DNA of 64,000 bases, taken from assembly GCF_024518835.1 (NCBI RefSeq), contig NZ_JANIGO010000001.1:744001-808000 (forward strand), given 5' to 3'. The notes beneath the pieces were generated by a model. The model had not been told where the DNA came from and did no database searches. It saw only the letters and a program-made list of their open reading frames with translations. Shown here one piece after another: positions 8,088-17,156 of the stretch (its first letter is position 1; the number at the start of each line of letters is the position of its first letter). The DNA comes from Limnobacter humi. Its GTDB lineage: Bacteria; Pseudomonadota; Gammaproteobacteria; Burkholderiales; Burkholderiaceae_B. The translations under genes and the position numbers were made by a program.

Positions 8088-8990
8088 GTGAATCAATTTC
8101 AATCCGTCTTCAGACCCGGACTTTTTGAAAGTCAAACCATTCTAGTGACTGGCGCCGGCTCCGGCATTGGCCGCTGTACGGCTCATGAGCTGGCCAGCCT
8201 GGGGGCCAACCTGGCACTGGTGGGCCGTAAAATTGAAAAGCTGGAAACAGTGAAAACGGAAATTGCACGAACTTGCAAAGTCAAAGTGAGCATTCACAGT
8301 TGCGACATCCGTGAGGAAGAGCGCGTCAAGGAGACCGTGGCAGCCGTGCTGGCCGAGCATGGCAAAATCAACCACCTCATCAACAATGCTGGTGGCCAGT
8401 TTCCGTCACCGCTAAACATGATCAGCGGCAAAGGCTGGGAAACTGTCGTGCGCAACAACCTAACCGGTGGCTTTTACATGGCCCGCGAGGTGTTCAATCA
8501 GTACATGATGCTGCACCTGGGTGAGGTGGACATGTCCATCACCAACATCATCGCCGACATGTGGAATGGCATGCCCGGCATGGGGCACTCTGGCGCTGCC
8601 AGGGCCGGCATGTTGAATTTTTCCGAAACAGCATCCAACGAATGGGCGCCTGTGCGCGTTAATGCCGTTGCGCCTGGCTTCATTGCCTCCAGCGGGATGG
8701 ACACCTATCCTGAACCCATGAAGCAAACCATCATGCAGCTGGACAAAACCATCCCGCTGCAACGCCTGGGTCTGGAGGATGAAGTGTCCTCGGTGCTCAC
8801 ATTTCTGTGCAGCCCGGCAGCGGCATTCATCTCGGGCAGTTGCATTCGCGTAGACGGTGCAGCACCGAATGCACGCCGCATATGGCAAGTGGGTACTGGA
8901 AAACCCAACCCGCCATTCCAAAGCTTTCATCTGGGCGGTATTCCAGAGGTGATTCAGCGGCGGGATGCGGCACGTCAAGTCAAGTCCTAA
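8088..8990 (+). CDS. atuB: SDR-family dehydrogenase, AtuB-like
   Basis: 300 residues. Classical SDR fold: cofactor loop TGAGSGIGR near residue 18, NNAGG near 95, and VNAVAPGFI plus a C-terminal FISGSCIRVDGA. The usual YxxxK is replaced in appearance by SGAARAGMLNFSE, where the Tyr position is Ala-Ala-Arg-Ala, as seen in 2,4-dienoyl-CoA-reductase-like relatives. Known: atuB encodes an SDR of the terpene pathway. GTG start at 8088 has GAGG upstream and avoids starting inside the operator. Divergent from atuA, followed by the carboxylase beta subunit. Confidence 0.8.
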   Translation: MNQFQSVFRPGLFESQTILVTGAGSGIGRCTAHELASLGANLALVGRKIEKLETVKTEIARTCKVKVSIHSCDIREEERVKETVAAVLAEHGKINHLINNAGGQFPSPLNMISGKGWETVVRNNLTGGFYMAREVFNQYMMLHLGEVDMSITNIIADMWNGMPGMGHSGAARAGMLNFSETASNEWAPVRVNAVAPGFIASSGMDTYPEPMKQTIMQLDKTIPLQRLGLEDEVSSVLTFLCSPAAAFISGSCIRVDGAAPNARRIWQVGTGKPNPPFQSFHLGGIPEVIQRRDAARQVKS

Positions 8991-9045
8991 CACTTTGATC
9001 AACGCGGTCCAAGCGAATTGACTTTCAATCGGACTGCCTTGAAAA

Positions 9046-9061
9046 TCAAACAAACGTTTGA
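9046..9061. promoter_or_regulatory. Operator palindrome, site 3 (before atuC)
   Basis: TCAAACAAACGTTTGA differs from the site-2 complement (TCAAACGAACGTTTGA) at one base. It ends 18 bases before the carboxylase beta-subunit start, so a bound repressor would block initiation or early elongation. Confidence 0.7.
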
Positions 9062-9079
9062 TTTTTTTCGGAACTCCCC

Positions 9080-10708
9080 ATGCCCATTCTCGAATCCAGT
9101 ATTTCAACCAACACGCCCGCTTTTCAGGCCAATGCAAACACGATGCAAGCGGCCATCGCCGAATTGCGCGCACTGGAGCAACGCACCCGCGATGCCTCGG
9201 CCAAAGCCGCACCCGCATTTGCCAAACGCGGGCAGCTGTTGCCACGCGACCGGGTGGCCTTGCTGCTGGATGCTGGCTCCCCCTTTTTGGAATTGAGCAC
9301 CTTGGCGGGCTACCAGCAAGACGGACAGAAAGCGGAGAAAAGCATTCCGGGTGGCGGCATTATTGCGGGGTTGGGCTTTGTGGCCCAAACCCTGTGCATG
9401 GTGGTGGCCAGCGATTCGGGCATCGAAGCCGGCGCCTTGCAAGCCATGGGCATCGAAAAGATGCAACGCGCGCAAGACATTGCACTGGAAAACAAACTGC
9501 CCTTTGTCAACCTGGGTGAATCGGCTGGTGCGAACCTGCTGAAATACAAAGTGGAACATTTTGTATTGGGCGGCGGCAATTTTTACCGGCTGGCCAAGCT
9601 CAGTGCGGCGGGTCTACCCGTCATCAATGTATTGCACGGCTCATCCACGGCGGGGGGCGCCTACATTCCCGGCTTGAGCGACGTGGTGATCATGGTGCGT
9701 GACAGGGCCCGTGCGTTTCTGGCTGGGCCGCCATTGCTCAAAGCCGCCACGGGTGAAATAGCGACTGACGAGGAGCTGGGCGGGGCAGACATGCACTGCT
9801 CGGTGTCCGGTCTGGGTGAGTACATCGCCGAAGACGACCGGCATGCGATTGCCATCGCCCGTGAAGTGATGCAAAAAATGGACTGGCAGTCCAGCAACCG
9901 AACGGCCATGCCAGCGCTGGATGCTTGCGCTCCCCCGCCTCGGTATCCCGGTGAAGAATTGCTGGGCGTCATGCCTTCAGACATTAAAACACCAGTGGAC
10001 ATGCGTGAAGTCATTGCCCGAGTTGTGGATGATTCCGATTTCCTCGAATTCAAAGCCAACTATGGCAGTGCCACCCTGTGCGGCAACGCCAAAATCATGG
10101 GTCTGGCCATCGGCATCATTTCCAACCTGGGGCCCATCGACACGGCGGGTGCCACCAAAGCAACGCACTTTATTCAACACTGCTGCCAAACCCGCACCCC
10201 GATCGTGTATTTGCAAAACACCACCGGCTACATGGTGGGCAAAGATGCCGAGCAGGGCGGCATTATTAAGCACGGCTCCAAAATGATCCAGGCTGTGAGC
10301 AATGCCACAGTGCCCCAGATTACGCTGCTCTGCGGCGCCAGTTTCGGCGCTGGCAACTACGGAATGTGCGGCCGCGCCTTTGGTCCGCGTTTTGTGTTTG
10401 CATGGCCCAACAGCAAGACAGCCGTGATGGGGGCCGAACAAGCCGCAGGCACCATGGCAACAGTGATGCAGGCCAGCGCGGCACGCAAGGGCATGGAAGT
10501 GCCGGAATTCATGCTGGACAATATGAAAAAGCAGATTGTGGACACCTTTGAGTCCCAAACCAGCGCGTTCTACACCAGTGGACTGTTGCTGGACGACGGC
10601 GTGATCGACCCTCGAGATACCCGACAAGTATTGGCCTTGGCTCTGATGGCCTGCCTGCAACAGGAGCGCAGCGTTCAAACCATGCAGTTCGGCGTGGCGC
10701 GCATGTAA
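9080..10708 (+). CDS. atuC: Acyl-CoA carboxylase beta subunit (geranyl-/methylcrotonyl-CoA type), AtuC-like
   Basis: 542 residues, the carboxyltransferase subunit that transfers CO2 from carboxybiotin to an acyl-CoA. The N- and C-terminal crotonase-like halves are both present (NVLHGSSTAGGAYIPGLSD; TLLCGASFGAGNYGMCGRAFGPRFVFAWPN; AVMGAEQAAGTMA). Length fits the geranyl-CoA and methylcrotonyl-CoA carboxylase beta family. The neighbours (DUF1446, AtuB-like, AtuD-like) favour geranyl-CoA carboxylase, but the substrate cannot be fixed by eye. Its biotin-carrying partner is encoded at 13838-15829 on the other strand. Own operator directly upstream, terminator hairpin directly downstream. Confidence 0.85.
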   Translation: MPILESSISTNTPAFQANANTMQAAIAELRALEQRTRDASAKAAPAFAKRGQLLPRDRVALLLDAGSPFLELSTLAGYQQDGQKAEKSIPGGGIIAGLGFVAQTLCMVVASDSGIEAGALQAMGIEKMQRAQDIALENKLPFVNLGESAGANLLKYKVEHFVLGGGNFYRLAKLSAAGLPVINVLHGSSTAGGAYIPGLSDVVIMVRDRARAFLAGPPLLKAATGEIATDEELGGADMHCSVSGLGEYIAEDDRHAIAIAREVMQKMDWQSSNRTAMPALDACAPPPRYPGEELLGVMPSDIKTPVDMREVIARVVDDSDFLEFKANYGSATLCGNAKIMGLAIGIISNLGPIDTAGATKATHFIQHCCQTRTPIVYLQNTTGYMVGKDAEQGGIIKHGSKMIQAVSNATVPQITLLCGASFGAGNYGMCGRAFGPRFVFAWPNSKTAVMGAEQAAGTMATVMQASAARKGMEVPEFMLDNMKKQIVDTFESQTSAFYTSGLLLDDGVIDPRDTRQVLALALMACLQQERSVQTMQFGVARM

Positions 10709-10722
10709 ATCCACAACAAAGC

Positions 10723-10750
10723 AAAAAGGCACCCCTGGTGGGGTGCCTTC
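10723..10750. terminator. Bidirectional terminator hairpin
   Basis: AAGGCACCCC / GGGGTGCCTT (10726-10735 and 10740-10749), a 10-bp perfect stem with a 4-base loop between convergent genes. The minus strand continues into a short T-run, so it best serves the 10794-12365 gene. Confidence 0.8.
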
Positions 10751-10793
10751 TCGCATCGAAGCGGGGGTCGGAGCCCCGCACGATTGAGGTCGA

Positions 10794-12365
10794 TCAGATG
10801 GGCAAACCGCCGGCGGGCAACTGGCTGGTCAACGCATCCAGTGGGTTGGCGTCGGTCGAGATCGGCAGGTTGGCCGGGTTCAACAAGGCGGTCACATCAT
10901 CCAACGGCGTTCCAGTGCTGGGGAAGCTTGGCAAGCCGCCAGCGCCACCGCCCAGGGCGTCAGCCACGGGGCCCAATACCGCATCCAAAGGTGTTCCAGT
11001 AGGGCCATCCGAAGCGCCACCGGAGGGCAGCGAAGGCAGGCTGGAAGGATCCAGCAATGCAGTCACCTGATCCAAGGGGGTGCCAGTCTCGGGGAAGCTG
11101 GGCAATCCACCTGCTCCACCGCTGGGCAGGGAAGGCAGGCTGGAGGGGTCCAGCAGTGAAGTCAGCTGATCCAGCGGGGTACCCGTGGTTGGGAAGCTGG
11201 GCAAACCACCGCCAGCGCCACCACCCAAGCCACCATTGAGTCCGTCAATCAACGGGGTGGTTGCTGGTTCCAGTGCAGTGAACAACTGGTCAATGCCACC
11301 AGCCAGGGGTTCAGACACCATGGGCAACGCATCAGTCGCCTGGCCCAGACCATCAAACAGGGGCTGAGCAGCACTCGCCAACTGGGCCAAACCATCATGC
11401 AGAGGCCCAAGTGCAGGGTCCAGTGCGGCAACCGCCTGTCCAAGCCCATCGGCCAGCTGTGGCGTGATCATGTCCAAACCGCCACCCAACTGCTCAGCAA
11501 TCACACGCAAATTCACGGGCAGGGTATCGGCAGCAGCCGTCACCATGCCACTCTCATCACCAGCCAACACATTGGTCAATGGCGACAGTGCAGTGTCCAG
11601 TGCATCGGTAATGGGCGACACATTTTGATCCAGCGCGGTGGTCACCGGCGCAAGGCCAGTCAGTGCATCCGTACCAACGGTATTGACCGGGTCGAGAATG
11701 GGCGACACAGCGTCCGTTACTGGGGCCAGCTCGCCGGTCACCGGCTCCAGGGCATTGGTCACGGGTGCCAACGCTTGCAGTGAAGACTCAGCGGGGGTCG
11801 CCACTGGATCCAACACGCCGGTATACACGCCAGTCACTGTGGGGTCTAGCGGGCCAGTGGTGCTGGCCACGGTTTCAACAGGGGCGGGAACACCCACCAC
11901 ATCACCATTGGAGCCAGAACCGCCGGTGGAGCCGCCATCACCATTGTCGTTGTTGCCGGCAATCACGAATGCAGCGCCAGCCGCAGCGGCCAAGGGGCCA
12001 GCCAGTCCACCCGCCAACATGCTGGCGCCAAACAGGCCCATCATGCCACCGGTACCAGCAACAGCCACCACTGGATTGTTGGTTTCGTCAGACGTCACTT
12101 CAAAGTCGCCCTGCGCCACTTCAAACTGCGCACCGGCGTCGGTGTCTTTCAATGTGGCCTTGGAATTGGCCTGCAAAATGCCTTCCGTGGCGTTCTTGCC
12201 ATCGGCGGCGGGAAATTCGATGTAGGCAGAACCTTCCGCGCCCGTGGTGATGGTGTCACCGGCCGCAATGATATCGCCTTCTTTCAGTGCAACTTGTTCG
12301 CCATCAGCGCGGGTAACAGTGACCTCGCCCAGTACGCTTTTGATAATTCCAGTGATGTTAGCCAC
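10794..12365 (-). CDS. Repeat protein with retention-module-like N-terminus
   Basis: 523 residues. The first about 90 residues (ANITGIIKSVLGEVTVTRADG, KEGDIIAAGDTITTG, SAYIEF) resemble the N-terminal retention module of large type-I-secreted LapA-type adhesins. Then come a hydrophobic Gly/Ala/Met segment with an A-A-A-A-G run (about residues 110-140), an Asn/Gly/Ser linker, and a long tract rich in PVTxAL/LDPV units. The C-terminal about 150 residues contain three to four imperfect copies of GLPSFPxTGTPLDxVTxLLDPSSLP. No RTX motif or Cys. GTG start at 12363-12365 has GGAGA upstream. The retention-module call is by resemblance; function unknown. Confidence 0.65.
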   Translation of the reverse strand: MANITGIIKSVLGEVTVTRADGEQVALKEGDIIAAGDTITTGAEGSAYIEFPAADGKNATEGILQANSKATLKDTDAGAQFEVAQGDFEVTSDETNNPVVAVAGTGGMMGLFGASMLAGGLAGPLAAAAGAAFVIAGNNDNGDGGSTGGSGSNGDVVGVPAPVETVASTTGPLDPTVTGVYTGVLDPVATPAESSLQALAPVTNALEPVTGELAPVTDAVSPILDPVNTVGTDALTGLAPVTTALDQNVSPITDALDTALSPLTNVLAGDESGMVTAAADTLPVNLRVIAEQLGGGLDMITPQLADGLGQAVAALDPALGPLHDGLAQLASAAQPLFDGLGQATDALPMVSEPLAGGIDQLFTALEPATTPLIDGLNGGLGGGAGGGLPSFPTTGTPLDQLTSLLDPSSLPSLPSGGAGGLPSFPETGTPLDQVTALLDPSSLPSLPSGGASDGPTGTPLDAVLGPVADALGGGAGGLPSFPSTGTPLDDVTALLNPANLPISTDANPLDALTSQLPAGGLPI

Positions 12366-12475
12366 AGTACATTCTCCGACAATGGTGTGTGATTGCACGG
12401 CGAAAATCGCCGCGTTGTATGGGTTTTACTGAACCAAGCAGCGAAACAGATGCGATTTTTACCTACAATTTAACT

Positions 12476-12487
12476 ATTGTTAACAAT
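12476..12487. promoter_or_regulatory. AT-rich palindrome upstream of the retention-module gene
   Basis: ATTGTTAACAAT is a perfect 12-bp palindrome within an AT-rich stretch about 110 bases before the 10794-12365 gene. The surrounding 12366-12639 gap shows no gene. It may be part of the promoter or an operator; no protein can be assigned. Confidence 0.3.
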
Positions 12488-12639
12488 TATTGAAGGGAAA
12501 AGTTTTCGCAGGCAAATCCAGTGCTGCGCTGTCAATGTTTGCTGCACACCAGCGATTCACTGGCGTGACATTACCGTGCGTAAAGTGTACCTCTTTCGAG
12601 GGATCAATGCGGCCCCACTGACACCATCAAACCACCCAT

Positions 12640-13770
12640 TCACCACCCCAACTGGCGAATAGCCAACTCCTTCATGATTTCTTCTGCGCCACCCCCAATG
12701 CACATCACTTTGACCTCCCGGTAGATGCGCTCAATGGCGCAGCCACGCATGAAGCCCATCCCCCCCAAAATCTGGACAGCCTCATTGGCACAGTGCTGCA
12801 AGGTCTGGGTGGCCTGGTTTTTCAGCAAGCAAATGTCGGCCACCAGGGTTTGGTCAATGTCGCCGCGGTCAATCCGCGCAATCGTTTCATCAAACCACGC
12901 TTCGGTCGCACGCACCTTCATGCGCATGTCAGTCAGCTTGTGGGCAATCACCTGATGATTGATCAAATGTTTACCAAAGGTTTCACGATGTTGTGCCCAA
13001 TCCAGTGCGTCTCTCAAACAGACTTTGGCAAATCCCACACAAGCGCCAGCCAGCATCAACCGCTCGGTATTGAAGTTCTCCATCACAATGCGGAAGCCCT
13101 TGTTTTCCTGGCCAACCAGATGGCTGGCGGGCACCTGTACACGGTCAAAATGGATGGCAGCGGTGTCACTCATCCACCAGCCGGTTTTCTTCAAGGGGGT
13201 TCGGGTCAAACCCTGGGCAGTGCCGGGCACCATCAACACCGAGATGCCTTTGGCCCCAGCCTCACCTGTGCGTACAGCGACAGTCAGCCAATCCGCCCGA
13301 ATACCACTGGTGATGAACACCTTATCGCCGGTGATTTCATAGTGGGGCTCACCATTGACCATCACCAAGCTGGCCCGGGTTTTAAGATTGGCCACATCAG
13401 ATCCGCCAGACGGTTCAGTAATGGCCAACGCACTGATGGCCTCACCCTTCAAGACCGCCGGTGCAATCATGGACACCAATTCATCTGAACCGTGGTTGAT
13501 CAGCGGCGGCAAACCGATGTTGTGGGAAAACAGCCCCGCCAGTAGTCCGCCCGAACCCGCATCACAAATCAGGTTGGACAGGCGCAAGCGATCAGACAGG
13601 CTGCACTCAAAGCCGCCGTATTCTTCGGGATACCCCAGGCCCAACAGGCCCAGGGCACCGGCCTCACGATACAGGTCACGTGGAAACTCGCCAGCCTCAT
13701 CCCAGTCATTGATGTTGGGCCGAATCCGCTCATTGACAAACCGCTCTACACTGCGAAAGAAATCATCCAT
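12640..13770 (-). CDS. Acyl-CoA dehydrogenase (second ACAD of the cluster)
   Basis: 376 residues, FAD-dependent alpha,beta-dehydrogenation of an acyl-CoA. Signature segments: N-terminal helical domain (GLLGLGYPEEYGG), the FAD/substrate signature AITEPSGGSDVANLKT, DKVFITSGIRADW, and a C-terminal helical domain with QILGGMGFMRGCAIERIYRE and IGGGAEEI. ATG at 13768-13770 has GGAGA upstream; a TTG four codons earlier is less likely. It follows the biotin carboxylase gene by 67 bases with a hairpin between them, so co-transcription may be attenuated. Probable role in citronellyl-CoA or branched acyl-CoA oxidation, by context only. Confidence 0.85.
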   Translation of the reverse strand: MDDFFRSVERFVNERIRPNINDWDEAGEFPRDLYREAGALGLLGLGYPEEYGGFECSLSDRLRLSNLICDAGSGGLLAGLFSHNIGLPPLINHGSDELVSMIAPAVLKGEAISALAITEPSGGSDVANLKTRASLVMVNGEPHYEITGDKVFITSGIRADWLTVAVRTGEAGAKGISVLMVPGTAQGLTRTPLKKTGWWMSDTAAIHFDRVQVPASHLVGQENKGFRIVMENFNTERLMLAGACVGFAKVCLRDALDWAQHRETFGKHLINHQVIAHKLTDMRMKVRATEAWFDETIARIDRGDIDQTLVADICLLKNQATQTLQHCANEAVQILGGMGFMRGCAIERIYREVKVMCIGGGAEEIMKELAIRQLGW

Positions 13771-13785
13771 CCCGGTCTCCAAAAG

Positions 13786-13814
13786 AATTCAGGCTCATCG
13801 GATGAGCCTGAATT
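13786..13814. repeat. Inverted repeat, TCAGGCTCA-type hairpin copy 1 (possible terminator)
   Basis: AATTCAGGCTCA, 5-base spacer, TGAGCCTGAATT: a 12-bp perfect stem between two minus-strand genes. On the minus strand it is followed by TTCTTTT, so it could attenuate transcription. The 9-bp core and 5-base loop recur at 45278 and 63518. Confidence 0.75.
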
Positions 13815-13837
13815 ATGTTTGCACTGCATCGCGGTTT

Positions 13838-15829
13838 TTATTGAACAGGTTTTAATAGCACCAGGGTCTGGTTCAAACCCATCTGGTCACCCACCTGCAC
13901 AACAACCTGGTCTACCACTGCAACCACTTTGGCTGCAATCCGGTGTTCCATCTTCATGGCTTCCAGGCACACCAACACCTGACCAGGCTCTACAGTTTGT
14001 CCAGGCTGAACCAACACTTGGGTAATTTTTCCGTTCATCGGACTTTTCACCAAGGGCTGAAATACACCATCGCTGGCGCTCGCCGTGCTCACCAAGGTGT
14101 TGTCCTGCACACACAAGGCCTGCGGATTCAAATGACGCTTCACCCAGAGCGCCGTTGCCTGCTTTAAGAGCAGGAAACGATTGAACTGCCCATTGATCAG
14201 GCAACGAACATCCACGCCATCTGCCACTGGTGTGGCCACCCAATTGCTGACCACCAGGGGATCACCATCGATCAATCCAGACAAGGAAAAGGCCCCCGCA
14301 TCCGACAGTGGCGCCACACGCACCTGCAACACCCGACCTTGCGTCTCTAGTCGCAATGGTCGAACCAAGGCGCGGGTGCTGGAAAAGCCAGCCATGCTGG
14401 CTGGCCAACACTGTTCAGTCCCGCTGCCTTGGGCCAGATACACGGCCGCCACAACCTGTTCCTCCAGCAACGCCTGAGGAGCCAGCAAATCATCGGCATG
14501 CTCGGCCAGAAACCCGGTGCCAAACTCACCCGCCTGAAAAACCGGGTGACTGCAAATGCGCTGCAAATACAACGCATTGTGTTCAAAACCAACCAGCACA
14601 GTGCGGTTCAAGGCATCGGCCAGGCGTTCACAGGCCTCCAACCGGCTGGTTGCGTGCACAATCACCTTTGCCAACAGGCTGTCATACCAGGGGCTTACCT
14701 CCCCCCCCACCGTCACGGCATGGTCAGTGCGAGCGTGATCATCGGGCTGCCAAGCCAGCACCGGTCCAGTTTGTGGCATGAAATCCCGCGCAGGGTCTTC
14801 TGCACAGAGTCGGCCTTGAATCGAATGCCCGGTGAACCTGACATCGTCTTGCTGCAGGCTCAAGCGCTCACCCGCTGCAATGCGCAACTGCCACTGCACA
14901 ATGTCCAGCCCGGTAATCGCCTCGGTCACACCGTGCTCCACTTGCAATCGGGTGTTCATCTCGATGAAGTAAAACGCACCGGAGGCGTCCAGCAAAAACT
15001 CCACCGTGCCCGCACCCACATACTGTGTTGCTTTCACCAACTTCAATGCGGCCTCGCCCATGCGTGCTCGCAACTCGGCATTCACAGCTGGGCTGGGGGC
15101 TTCTTCCACAATCTTCTGGTGACGGCGTTGCACCGAGCAGTCCCGCTCACCCAAGTGAATGGCATGACCATGCGTATCGGCCAACACCTGGATTTCAATG
15201 TGCCGTGGGTTGAGAATTGCCTTTTCCAGCATCACGCGGTCATCGTTGAAGGCATTTTTGGCCTCCAGTTGGGCTGAATGCAATTGCGATGCAAATTCGC
15301 CTGCGGTCAACACCAAGCGCATACCGCGCCCACCACCCCCGGCCAACGCCTTGATCATCACTGGATAACCGATGCGTTCTGCAGCCTGCATCAACGCTTC
15401 CACCGAAGCGGTTGGGTCGCTAAATCCTGGAATGCACGGCAAACCAGCAGCTTGGGCAATCTGCTTGGCTCGGGCCTTGTCGGCCATGTCTGCAATCGCC
15501 TGGGCTGTGGGGCCCACCAACGTGATGCCCGCCTCGGCGCATGCAGTGGCCAGCATCGGGTTTTCCGACACAAAGCCATAACCTGGGTGAATGGCGTCAG
15601 CCCCACAGGCTTTGGCAACCTCAATCAGCTTGTCAATGCGCAGGTACGAGTCCAGAGACGGCGCAGGGCCAAGGCAATAGGCCTCATCGGCCTCCTGCAC
15701 ATGGAGTGCCTTCGCATCGGCTTCGGAATAGACGGCCACGGTGGTCATGCCCAGCGGGCGGGCAGCGCGCAATATGCGGCGCGCAATTTCGTTGCGGTTG
15801 GCAACCAGCAGTTTGCGGATTCTAGGCAT
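13838..15829 (-). CDS. atuF: Biotin-dependent acyl-CoA carboxylase alpha subunit, AtuF-like
   Basis: 663 residues with biotin carboxylase and biotin carrier domains in one chain. Visible: KLLVANRNEIARRI start, the ATP-grasp glycine-rich loop GGGGRGMR, EMNTRLQVEHGVTE, and a C-terminal biotinyl domain with EAMKMEH (biotin on Lys626). Carboxylates its biotin with bicarbonate and ATP and works with the beta subunit at 9080-10708. The ATG overlaps the upstream dehydrogenase stop by 8 bases, so translation is coupled. Geranyl-CoA rather than methylcrotonyl-CoA specificity is inferred from the neighbourhood. Confidence 0.88.
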   Translation of the reverse strand: MPRIRKLLVANRNEIARRILRAARPLGMTTVAVYSEADAKALHVQEADEAYCLGPAPSLDSYLRIDKLIEVAKACGADAIHPGYGFVSENPMLATACAEAGITLVGPTAQAIADMADKARAKQIAQAAGLPCIPGFSDPTASVEALMQAAERIGYPVMIKALAGGGGRGMRLVLTAGEFASQLHSAQLEAKNAFNDDRVMLEKAILNPRHIEIQVLADTHGHAIHLGERDCSVQRRHQKIVEEAPSPAVNAELRARMGEAALKLVKATQYVGAGTVEFLLDASGAFYFIEMNTRLQVEHGVTEAITGLDIVQWQLRIAAGERLSLQQDDVRFTGHSIQGRLCAEDPARDFMPQTGPVLAWQPDDHARTDHAVTVGGEVSPWYDSLLAKVIVHATSRLEACERLADALNRTVLVGFEHNALYLQRICSHPVFQAGEFGTGFLAEHADDLLAPQALLEEQVVAAVYLAQGSGTEQCWPASMAGFSSTRALVRPLRLETQGRVLQVRVAPLSDAGAFSLSGLIDGDPLVVSNWVATPVADGVDVRCLINGQFNRFLLLKQATALWVKRHLNPQALCVQDNTLVSTASASDGVFQPLVKSPMNGKITQVLVQPGQTVEPGQVLVCLEAMKMEHRIAAKVVAVVDQVVVQVGDQMGLNQTLVLLKPVQ

Positions 15830-16985
15830 TCTTTTTCTTGCCCGGCAAAATGCCCATGAATTTGCAAATGATGCCCAGCATCACTTCGTCTGCACCGCCG
15901 CCAATCGAAATCAAGCGACCATCGCGATACAACTGCGACGCTGGGTTTTCCCAGGTAAAGCCCATGCCCCCCCAAAACTGCAGGCATTTGTCGGCCACTT
16001 CGCGCACCAGACGACCGCTTTTCAACTTGCACATGCTGGCCAGCTCGGTCACATCACTGCCAGCCACATAGGTTTCTGTGGCCTGCCACACCAATGCACG
16101 AAGCGCCTCAATTTCGGTTTTCAGCTCGGCCAGGGTGAAATGCACCACTTGCTGATCCAGCACGGTGCTCCCAAACAACTGACGTTGCCGGGTGTAATGG
16201 ATGGTCTCATTGAGCACATGCATCATGCCTTCAATGCTGTTGGCAGCGCCCCACAGGCGCTCCTCTTGGAACTGGATCATCTGATACATGAACCCAGCCC
16301 CTTCCACGCCAATCAGGTTGCGCTGCGGCACCCGCACATTGTCAAAATGGATGAGCCCAGTGTCAGAGGCCCACATGCCGATTTTGTGAATTTTTTTCTC
16401 AATCGTGATGCCGGGCGTCTTCATCGGCACGATAATCAGACTTTTGTTCTGGTGGGGCTTGCCATCGCTGGTGTTGGCCAGCAAACAAATCCAGTCAGCC
16501 TGCAGGCTATTGGTAATCCACATCTTGCTGCCGTTGATCACATAATCACCACCATCCTTGCGGGCCGTGGTTTTTACACCCGCCACATCCGAGCCTGCAC
16601 CAGGTTCCGACACGCCAATACAAGCCACCATGTCCCCGGCAACTGCCGGGGCCAGAAACTCTCGGCGCAGCTCATCTGAGCCAAAGCGGGCCAGTGCCGG
16701 TGTGGCCATGTCCGTTTGTACACCAATGGCCATGGGCACCCCACCACAATGTATTTTCCCCAAGGCCTGTGCAGCCACCACCGAATAGCTGTAATCCAGT
16801 CCCATGCCACCAAACTCCACCGGTTTGGTCAGCCCCAGCAAACCCAGATTACCCATCTTCTTGAAAAGATCATGCGCCGGAAACATCTGTTCCCGCTCCC
16901 AGGTTGGGATGTGTGGGTTGATCTCGTTCTCGACGAAGCGCTCAATGGTGCGCTGCAGTTCCTTGTGTTCCTGGGTGATGATCAT
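15822..16985 (-). CDS. atuD: Acyl-CoA dehydrogenase, AtuD/citronellyl-CoA dehydrogenase-like
   Basis: 387 residues. ACAD signatures: GVSEPGAGSDVAGVKT, GSKMWITNSLQADW, QERLWGAANSIEG, and C-terminal CLQFWGGMGFTWENPASQLYRD with SIGGGADEV. Known: AtuD oxidises citronellyl-CoA in P. aeruginosa. First gene of a minus-strand unit with the alpha carboxylase subunit, and a perfect operator palindrome sits 52 bases upstream. The ATG at 16983-16985 has GGAG about 10 bases before it. Confidence 0.83.
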   Translation of the reverse strand: MIITQEHKELQRTIERFVENEINPHIPTWEREQMFPAHDLFKKMGNLGLLGLTKPVEFGGMGLDYSYSVVAAQALGKIHCGGVPMAIGVQTDMATPALARFGSDELRREFLAPAVAGDMVACIGVSEPGAGSDVAGVKTTARKDGGDYVINGSKMWITNSLQADWICLLANTSDGKPHQNKSLIIVPMKTPGITIEKKIHKIGMWASDTGLIHFDNVRVPQRNLIGVEGAGFMYQMIQFQEERLWGAANSIEGMMHVLNETIHYTRQRQLFGSTVLDQQVVHFTLAELKTEIEALRALVWQATETYVAGSDVTELASMCKLKSGRLVREVADKCLQFWGGMGFTWENPASQLYRDGRLISIGGGADEVMLGIICKFMGILPGKKKNA

Positions 16986-17037
16986 TCAAGTGGCTCCGTG
17001 GTGCTCGAGGCTGGGTATTTTCACCGCAGCAAATAAA

Positions 17038-17053
17038 TCAAACGTTCGTTTGA
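17038..17053. promoter_or_regulatory. Operator palindrome, site 4 (before atuD-atuF unit)
   Basis: TCAAACGTTCGTTTGA, identical to site 2. Predicted TetR-repressor site controlling the atuD-atuF transcript. It lies between that unit and the end of the T3SS operon. Confidence 0.75.
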
Positions 17054-17118
17054 AATTAAAGCATAACACAGACCATTAATTTGTCACTCATTTGGGAACT
17101 GGTGCAGCAGCATTGCCG

Positions 17119-17156
17119 AAAAAAATCCCCTACGCCTCATAAATTGAGAGTAGGGG
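17119..17156 (-). terminator. Rho-independent terminator of the T3SS operon
   Basis: Stem GTAGGGG / CCCCTAC with extra inner pairing, followed on the minus strand by ATTTTTTT. It lies 110 bases after the last T3SS gene and marks the downstream edge of the cluster. Confidence 0.8.

Noticed and set aside
10840-11230. Repeated units that could suggest a CRISPR array
   Set aside because: The repeats are coding, imperfect and in frame in the retention-module gene; no constant spacer length.
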